This document shows positions 9,601 to 18,600 of a DNA stretch of 25,032 bases, piece by piece (the stretch's first letter is position 1; each line of letters starts with the position of its first letter). Where the stretch lies: assembly GCA_020650975.1 (NCBI GenBank), contig JAIPMN010009459.1:10528-35559 (forward strand), written 5' to 3'. A program made the position numbers and the translations under genes. The notes beneath the pieces are model-generated. The model did not search any database. It saw only the letters and a list, made by a program, of their open reading frames with translations, and was not told where the DNA came from. The DNA is from Apostichopus californicus. Its lineage: Eukaryota; Echinodermata; Holothuroidea; Aspidochirotida; Stichopodidae.

Positions 9601-12600
9601 AGGTGGTGTCACGCACTGCACCGTAATGTAAGTCGATGGTGCGGAGTTAGAATTAATGGACGGCAGGTTACTGCAACCTGTAAAGTAAAGAGGAACACCG
9701 AGCTGATCACACGACAAAATAAATTCATAAAAAAATCAATGAAATTTGGATATTTTGCTTTCAGTATCATATTAAGACTTGCCATGCAATACAACCTTGT
9801 ACCATTTCACTCAACCGTGACACCAAACTGCTGCATACCAAAGTTTCCTAATCACACGATGATCATTTTACGACTTGTTTCAGCCTAGTTCCCCAAAAAA
9901 TATGTCAGAACTCAATTTTTCTGCATACAATGACAGCTTGGCACTGTCAGCTGAATATTAACATCAATCAATTTAACCTTATGGTGAAATTGTCTAGAGG
10001 ACAGAATATGAAAAGAAGGGTCCCAGCATGATACATATATATATAGGCAGACATTATAATTTGTCATATGAAATTGAGAAAAGTCTATCAATAGCATATT
10101 GAGTGAAACTGATATTTTCGTTTTTGTAAAAGAGGTAATAAACTTAAAATGTGGCAATTAATTGTGGAGCATTTCAAAAGAGTCTGTGTGTGAGATCTGT
10201 TTTTATATCATGTTTCACACAATTTCAAAAGCCACTTGAAACTCTTGAAACATTACAACCAATTCTCCCGTCATGTGAGAAATGAAACCATGTTCCAAAC
10301 AACCTACACTAAACAGATATAACTTATAATTAGAATTATAGAGCTTGCATTTGCCATATTACAAACCTTTAAGAAAAACTAACTTCTTCTATCAATTACT
10401 TCTAGAATTTTACGTCACCATGGTAACATGGTACATTTTACAATGCCATGGTAACGATGTGGTTGAACATGACATGACGGTCGCTATGTCAGCTAGAAAC
10501 TAAAACACAAAACCGACTCGACTCAAGCAAGACAGAGAATCGAGAAGTGAGAGAACTGATTATTTCCCAGTGAGGTTTCTATTCCTGATCGACTCACACA
10601 TAGACATCTCCAGTATCGGCTCTTCGTGCGGTTCATCCATAATGTCCCCCATGTCTAGTACACCGTGCCGTTCCTCGGCGATGGGATCTCGGCCGGTTCT
10701 CGCAATCAATTTCTTTCGGAGGATGTGCAGCTGAATTCTCAGATGATCGTAGCTGGCTTTCTCTAGTACGTGGACCCACTCATCACGCAGCTCAGCAGAA
10801 TGAGCTGCAAAGTACTGACTGTTCGGCTCCCCAATGTACTCTGTGGGAGACAGAAATCAACATTGCCATGGCAACAATGTTACATGTTTTATATATGTTT
10901 ACTCTTATTGTATATTGTGTACATATCTTTCACTTTCTTTTGTACAGCACGGAGAGTCTTTATTGTAAGTTGCGCTATATAGTACTGTTTATTATTATTA
11001 TATCCATCGACTACAACTTTATGTTACCAGTCATCAGTACTACTCATCAACAGCACACATAACTAGAACTTAGGACAAACTACTTCTTGCTTATAAATGC
11101 TTTAAAACACACTTTGGAGCCTTATGGAGGGACAAACTGAGCATGCAACACAGTTAACATGATATATAACTCAAACGGTGAAACAGCATTTGTACCACTC
11201 TTACGATGCTGAATTATGTTTCAAAAACAAGGCAAATTTTAACAGATTTCGCTTTTTCTGGTTGTCCCTTGGAGAACCAGGTCTTACTCTTTGGTTGTCT
11301 GAGAAGCAAACTTGATTGTCCGAGAAACCGTACATAGCAAAATCACAATGAATTTGCTGGTAAAAGATGTAACATTTAAGCTGTTATTTCCGCATCCCAT
11401 TTTTATTCTCTGCGACTAAAAAGGAATTATTTAAACAAAATTTGTTTCATACCTGGTAAAATAAATGAAAAAGCGTTATTTTTCAGCACTGGTTAAGTAC
11501 CCGTTAAGGTTCTCTAACTGTGATAATATTCATAGACAACGGAACTTTGTCAAACTTGCCATGGATTTCTGCCCATGCACTGTACTTATCCACAAACGTC
11601 AACTTACACCAAATATACTGAGAATGTACTAATACTTACAAAAGGTCAAGAAATTCTTCATCACGTTCCACTTTTTAGGGAATTTTTTGACAAAGGACTG
11701 AATGAAAAACCTTCCTTTCAAGTTCATTCCTAGTTGCTGACCTTTGGCAATATATTTATGTTATAGACAAATTCAGGTGGTGTATATTAAGCAGGAAGCC
11801 TATATAGGTCTCTGGATAGTAAGCCATACTTAACAACCCAGATATAGCTCTACATGTAACAATAACACTTTTCTAAGTCACTTCAAGAATACAATGGTAG
11901 TTCTAATTACTGTAGCATGTACAGTGTAGCAGTTATATCTACATAAATATTGTCTTAAGGTGTTTGCCAATTAGATAATTTCATATTAGATTGAACTAGA
12001 TGATGGACCGAGGCTTTTGATGCAAAAGTTTCATGTTGATATCATAGACCAGTTTATACCAGTTACCAATTCAGGTTGTGTACTGTATGTACCTAAAGTA
12101 CTTTACAGCAGGTTGAGAATTTCACAGGTTTTAACCTCTTACTAAAAACAAGTGCCAGTGCTTAACAAAAAGTCTTAGTACGGGCTAAAATCAAGTTCTC
12201 ACTGGCATTTTCATTGAAAATAAAACATCATCAGTCTGTCATAAATCTTACCGGCCTTGAGAGCAGCCACAACAAATGTTTGCTGTTAATCAAAGCAGTA
12301 ACACAGGGCCTTTGTTAGGTACGGTAATCATGCCGATTCTAAAAGTTTTAAAACCAACTTTCCTTTGTGTTAATGGCCATGGTGTCAGTGCCTTTTCATT
12401 TATTACTTGCAAGCAGTAAAATGTATACCAGGCATGTAATTACAAGGTCTGCAAAAGTATAGTATACCACTTTTATAAACTGAGAAATTTTATGATGCTT
12501 TAGACATCAGAGGTTATCATTCAAAGAAATATTGTACTCTAGCTGTCATATATAGTATATATATGGTATATACACCGTACAGCAAGCTGCATTACTGTAA

Positions 12601-15600
12601 ACCATACAGCAAGCTGCATTAAGGCTTTCGATAAAATGTGCATACGATTCAATGCACACTATAAGAAGACTGTTGACATATTAAGATATTAAATTGTCAA
12701 TATTTTAATAATTATGAAAGTCACTCATGCTGAATAGCTAATTTCAATCATTATCCAGCAGGGTATATTAATTTCAAGGACCGATAGAATTCTGAAGATG
12801 AAACTGTTGATGTGTAGAACAACTAAGGTACACACTGTAACGTTACTTCCTTATCCTTACTAGCTTTTATACCATCAAAGTGAAAGGAGAAAAAACCAAG
12901 CATATCAAACCAAACTTATCAAACCAAACACATAACTGTAAGAAGCCACAATTTAGACAGAATAAAAATAAAATTGGCACTAAATATTGCAGAACACATG
13001 TCATAAATTGTACAGTATGTATTTCTTGAAGAGGGCCACGAGACATTTATTATGACATGTACCCCTCCCCCTGCCATCAAGCACACAGATATTTTTTTTT
13101 GAAGGGATATTCTATCAGCAGACAATGTGACAAGTATTGTGCAGATAAATATATCAGACTACTGGTTAAAGACATCTGACCTCAACAGAATGTATTTGGT
13201 CTCACACCCTGTTGATGTATTTGGGCAACACATGTTTTAATTGAAGGCTACTGTAACTATTGTAGGAGTGATCCCTCATTTACATTCAACAAAATGGACC
13301 GCTTTGGTCCATCCAATGATCTGTGAATGTCATAATGGCATGCATGTGCTTTTCTTCTTTGTTTTACTCAGATTGTGCCAGTATAATTAATAAGTGCTTC
13401 AAATAAATGATACATTGGAATCATGTTTATTCAGCTGTCAATGTGGCCTAAGACAAGGCTACCTAAAAAGTCTATAAATTATATATTTGGAAAGAATATT
13501 CATCTCCTTTTCCCATCATAGGGACAGATGGCTTGTATTCCATTTAGCAAAGAGGGTAAAAAGGTCATTTAAAACAGTATTTTAATGATGATATCATTTA
13601 ATCTGTTGTTATCCCGATCAGAAAACGTCTGACAACATGGTGAAGTATGATAAGTTCTCCTCGATCCTGATTGGTTCTTCACGAAACAAACAGAATGTTT
13701 GACAGTTGTCTCCAAAACCAAAATTTCTGTACGAAAAACCTACTTTATAAACAAATGATAAATATTTTCCATACATGTATATGTGGTAACGGAGACTCAT
13801 AACCAGCAGGAAGAATTCAAAGTTTTACGTAGGCGCTGCTCTATAAAATACTATGGTTTCTGTGTACAACAACCTGCTTTGTACATCTTTGCACAGTTTG
13901 TAGAGCAAGTTGCCCAATCTGCATAGCATTTCACAATGCGATACCTGATCAATCATATACAATTGCCTGATAGCAGTGCTCATTGAAAATGACTGCAAGG
14001 ATTTAATGGTTCCCCAAAAAAAGGGACACTTGAGGTCAACGACATCAAATACGTACCGACGCAAAAGGCATACGGTTGAACTTCTCCCAGATCTGGTCTG
14101 ATTACGACTTGCTCTAAGACAATCACACCCTGAGGTCCAGAAGACAAGTCTCTTCCTTTGAAGTAAAACAACAGGTTCCCACGAAGTCTACACCATTTCT
14201 CAGAAAATGCTGAAAAGGACAAAGAAGAAAATAACACAAAATCATCTTCAAAAGTTGGAACTTAAGTAAAAAACTAGAATTACACAGTCCCATTGTTTAT
14301 TGTTTCTTTCTTTTTCCAGTTTAAGAATATTACATTCTATTGAAGGTGACTATGAGGAAAGTATAAATTCTTCTTGAAATTGATTGGAATAGATCACTGT
14401 CAAAGTCAAGTAATATTTACACATAAATTGGACATAAATCTATCCAGATCACCTATATGATGTCGTCACGGTTATCGCCAGTTTACTGATTCTGACTGGC
14501 GAGTTATTTAACCGCAGAGAAGTTTGTGTCCCACAAAATGTTATGTTATATGCACTACTCTTTTCATTTGCAAACTGCTGATCAGTTACTGATTAAATTT
14601 TGTATTTACATATATATTACTGACCAGTGTGATTTTCTTGAACTAAAGAAATAGATTTTACTTTTAATACAGCACCCTTCGAAGTCCCTACAGGTGATTT
14701 ATTTGCTGAAGGCTTGAACAAAGAGATTCCAACAGTACAGATTCCTACAGTACATCTGCCTATATATTAAAGTCAACCTTGTTTCTCTGTACCAGTTGGA
14801 AGGTTACAATATATTCTACAGTCACAATTACCATGATAGGTACAAGCATACAGGATGACTCTTGCATATATACAGGAACAGCAAAGTAAACTTTCTGTAT
14901 CAAAACAAACAAAAAATGTGTCCTGTCCTTGTTTACTGTAGCTATAAAACCCATACATGTATGTTTTGACCGCTTGCTGAATGTTCATGACATTTCAGTT
15001 TCTGTGTAGCCTAGAATAACAATGTTACAAAGTGCTAAGGAATCATTTTTATTTACTAGCCTCTCGATACAAGATAATACTCGGCACAAATGTAAACATA
15101 CAAATGTAAACAGCATGTACATGTAGAATTAGGAAAATATAAAATGTGTTAAAGTATATACTTAGAAATTTCCAATTCGGACAGCTACATGCATGGTACA
15201 TAATATTAAAGGCATAGTTGAGAATACAGGTACTGTAGGTTTCTTGTGGTACTAATATTTCATAGATCTTCCCATCCTTGTGAAGAGTCAATATTTAATG
15301 AAAGAAATTGCACATCCTGACACTGTGACTGTAAGCTATTGTAGACTGTACATGTACATACTAGTTTGACGGAAGGAAAGACTTTAGGTGTTTTGTGCAT
15401 TTTTATCATGGAATATTGAAAAAAAAATAAATAAATAAAATTAAAAATTTACTTTATTGTACAGTACACAGCAGTTCATCCAGATTATGAAAAATTTGTC
15501 ACAAAATTGAATTAAAATGTAAATAAAATTCTAAAATTAAATTAAATTCTAAAATGCAAATTCTTCTAAAATTAAATTCTGCTTAAATTAAATTATTCTA

Positions 15601-18600
15601 ATATTAAATTTTTCTAAAGTTAAATATTCTAAAACTAACTTGAATTGACCACTTTTTACAATGTACACTTCTCACCAATTCCAATTTTCACCAATCTTTA
15701 AAAATGCATGGCACAAATGCGTACAGTACAGTGCATATATGCAGCATTTAAGCTCTTCAAAAGTGCAATTGAAGGTAAGTACTGAAAAACGTAGAGCTTG
15801 AAACCCCTCAAATGGCAGTACTTATTAATACTTTTGTCCTTAAATATTGCATACAATCAAATGAGGTTCAGCAAAGGTGAAGGTCTGCTGCTATTGAAGA
15901 AATCATTTAGCCTATGTACAGTATCTATGCATGTCATCAGTCATATATAATAAACAATCAATAGAAATGGTTAAAACAGCTTTCTACAAAATGCATGGGG
16001 TCCTGATTTGACCTGTCACTAATTACAACACAATCACAAAGTACATTGTGACCTGTCACTACTTACAACACAATCAGAGTACGTTGTGACCAGTCACTAA
16101 TTACAACACAATCACAAAGTATGTTGTGACCTGTCTCTAATTACAACACAATCACGAAGATTGTTGTGACCTGTCATAATTACAACACAATCACAAAGTA
16201 TGTTGTGACCTGTCATAATTACAACACAATCACAAAGTATGTTGTGACCTGTCACTAATTACAACACAAGTTTCACATAAGTATGTTGTGACCTGTCACT
16301 AATTACCACACAATCACAAAGTACATTGTGACCTGTCACTAATTACAACACAATCAGAGTACGTTGTGACCAGTCACTAATTACAACACAATCACAAGGT
16401 ACATTATGACCTGTCACTAAATTACAACACAATCACAAGACCGTTATGACCTGTCTCTAATTACAACACAATCACAAAGAATTTTGTGACCTGTCACTAA
16501 TTACAACACAAGTTTCACAAAGTATGTTGTGACCTGTCACTAATTACAACACAAGTTTCACAAAGTATGTTGTGACCTGTCACTAATTACAACACAATCA
16601 CAAAGTATGTTGTGACCTGTCGCTACTTACAACACAATCAAAGTACGTTGTGACCAGTCACAAATAACAACACAATTACAAGGTATGTTATGACATGTAA
16701 ATAATTACAACACAATCACAAAGTATGTTGTGACCTGTCGCTACTTACAACACAATCGGAGTACGTTGTGACCAGCCACAAATAACCACACAATTACAAG
16801 GTATGTTATGACATGTAAATAATTACAACACAATCACAAAGTATGTTGTGACCTGTCATAATTACAACACAATCACAGAATAGGTTGTGATCTGTCACTA
16901 AATTACAACACAATCATAAAGTATGTTGTGACCTGTCACTAACCTGTCACTAATTACAACATAATCACAAAGTACATTGTGAGCCTCAGTCTTTGATTGA
17001 TCGAAGATGTTACATAACATTGTAATCACAACCTGAGATGCTGTACATTAACTTTGATGGTTGTTACCAGGATTCACCTACAGTAGACACTTACAGTATA
17101 CATATACTCGGAATAAATGATACACATTAATAAACCGAGCACATTATTCCCAAGGACTCCTGTCACACAACTCTTTTAATGTCTATTTCTTTATCGTCCT
17201 TTGCTACTGACGCAACTTAAGTCACTGAACTACAACAGAAACATTTTACAATTTTTTGTGCCTACTGCGCAACATCATCAAAGTCTGTGTACATAAATAA
17301 ATCAATGTTTTTGATAATTACTTAAAAAACGTTACTGTACATTACCCTCATTCCAACTGAATGTCATAGGACAAAAACAAAATCCTTCCTGGAACGGAGC
17401 AAAAACAGATTTAAGACTGAATCCTAAATCCCACTGACACCAATGATAAGGTTTAATATAACCTCTACAGATGTAACACACTCTCAAGGTTTAGCCAACT
17501 GAGTCATTAAGGAAATACTAAGACGGCACATTGACAGAGCTCGTCTTTAATAATGCTATAGTTGCACAATATAGTTGCACACTCTGTAGTGTTGTGTACA
17601 CTATCCTGTAGTTGAACTCTTCCATGAATATGGAATGTCAATAGAGAAAGTGGTATTTCCTCAAAATATGACACACGCACTCAATGCGAGTGGCATTAAA
17701 GAGATAGTGCAAACCATCTCTAATGAGGTCACGAAAAATAATTTCATAAATTTTTTTAAAGAACATTTGTATATTGGGCAAAATATAAATGTACTTAATA
17801 CCATCCAAGCAGCAGGCTACAAGTGTTACACCCAAAACCATCTGCTAAGAGCTAAATTCTGCTATTTAAACTCTAAATTTTGCTTAATTTATCTTACAGG
17901 TCTTTAAATGGAAAAGGAAGTATGTTGTGTTCCGCATGAACAAACTTGAAAACTAGAATAATTTACAATCCATTGAAAATTTATGTACTCAGATGTGTTT
18001 TGTAGTCATGGTATCACAACAACATTGCCTTCTCTTACAGAATTTACATGTTTTTATAGAAATTATTGAGAAGAACAATTAACCAGCCTAGATCATATCT
18101 TTAACTATGTAAATGGTAACAACAGCTATAATTTATATGAAGCAAGGTATGATGTAAACTTGTTAAACATTTCTGTTGGACTGTCTTGTTTATTCCTTCA
18201 AATCCTTGTGTTTAGCATCAATGGACTCACAACCATGAAATGAACACTGCAAGAATTGTTTTCCCTTTCATATCTTCTTATTCCCATTTTCCTTACCTTT
18301 TTTTCTCTTTTGCTAACCTCTAAAGGAGGATAGGATTTTGAGTGAAATCTTCAAAATAAGTTTCTCCCAATGAACGGTATGGGCGTGTATTTCTACTGTA
18401 TCATAACAACATTAGGGCTTATGAAGTTTGGCAAAGACTTATGTATCCACATAACAAATTATAAGTTACTGCATGGTAACGAAGAAATCATTCAAGTTCT
18501 GCTACTGTAAGTACAGTAGGCAAACTAGGTAGTAGCCTAGGTTTAGCGCCAGGGGTATTAGATTTTCAGCATAAATGTGTATCTAGTTCAAAACATTCAA

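Larger units (their letters stand above)
10841..14056 (-). other. INPP4: INPP4 intron 2
   Basis: 3.2 kb, AT-rich. It contains the LINE tail at 10938, a 27-base tandem duplication around 12575-12625 (GTACAGCAAGCTGCATTA / ATACAGCAAGCTGCATTA) and TATA-rich patches. No coding exon is expected, because exons 2 and 3 join inside a continuous PH strand, and none was seen. Confidence 0.8.

Noticed and set aside
13825..14064. 79-residue minus-strand frame just downstream of the PH core exon
   Set aside because: It reads through the exon 2 donor into intron 2; the proper join to exon 3 restores the PH fold.
16009..16982. Regular array that might be taken for a CRISPR
   Set aside because: There are no unique spacers: the whole 40-base unit repeats, as in a satellite, and the genome is animal.
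17635..17907. 90-residue plus-strand open frame starting MSIEKVVF
   Set aside because: No homology recognised, intronic, biased to AAT/TTA codons as expected of AT-rich noncoding DNA; an overlapping frame is open on the minus strand.
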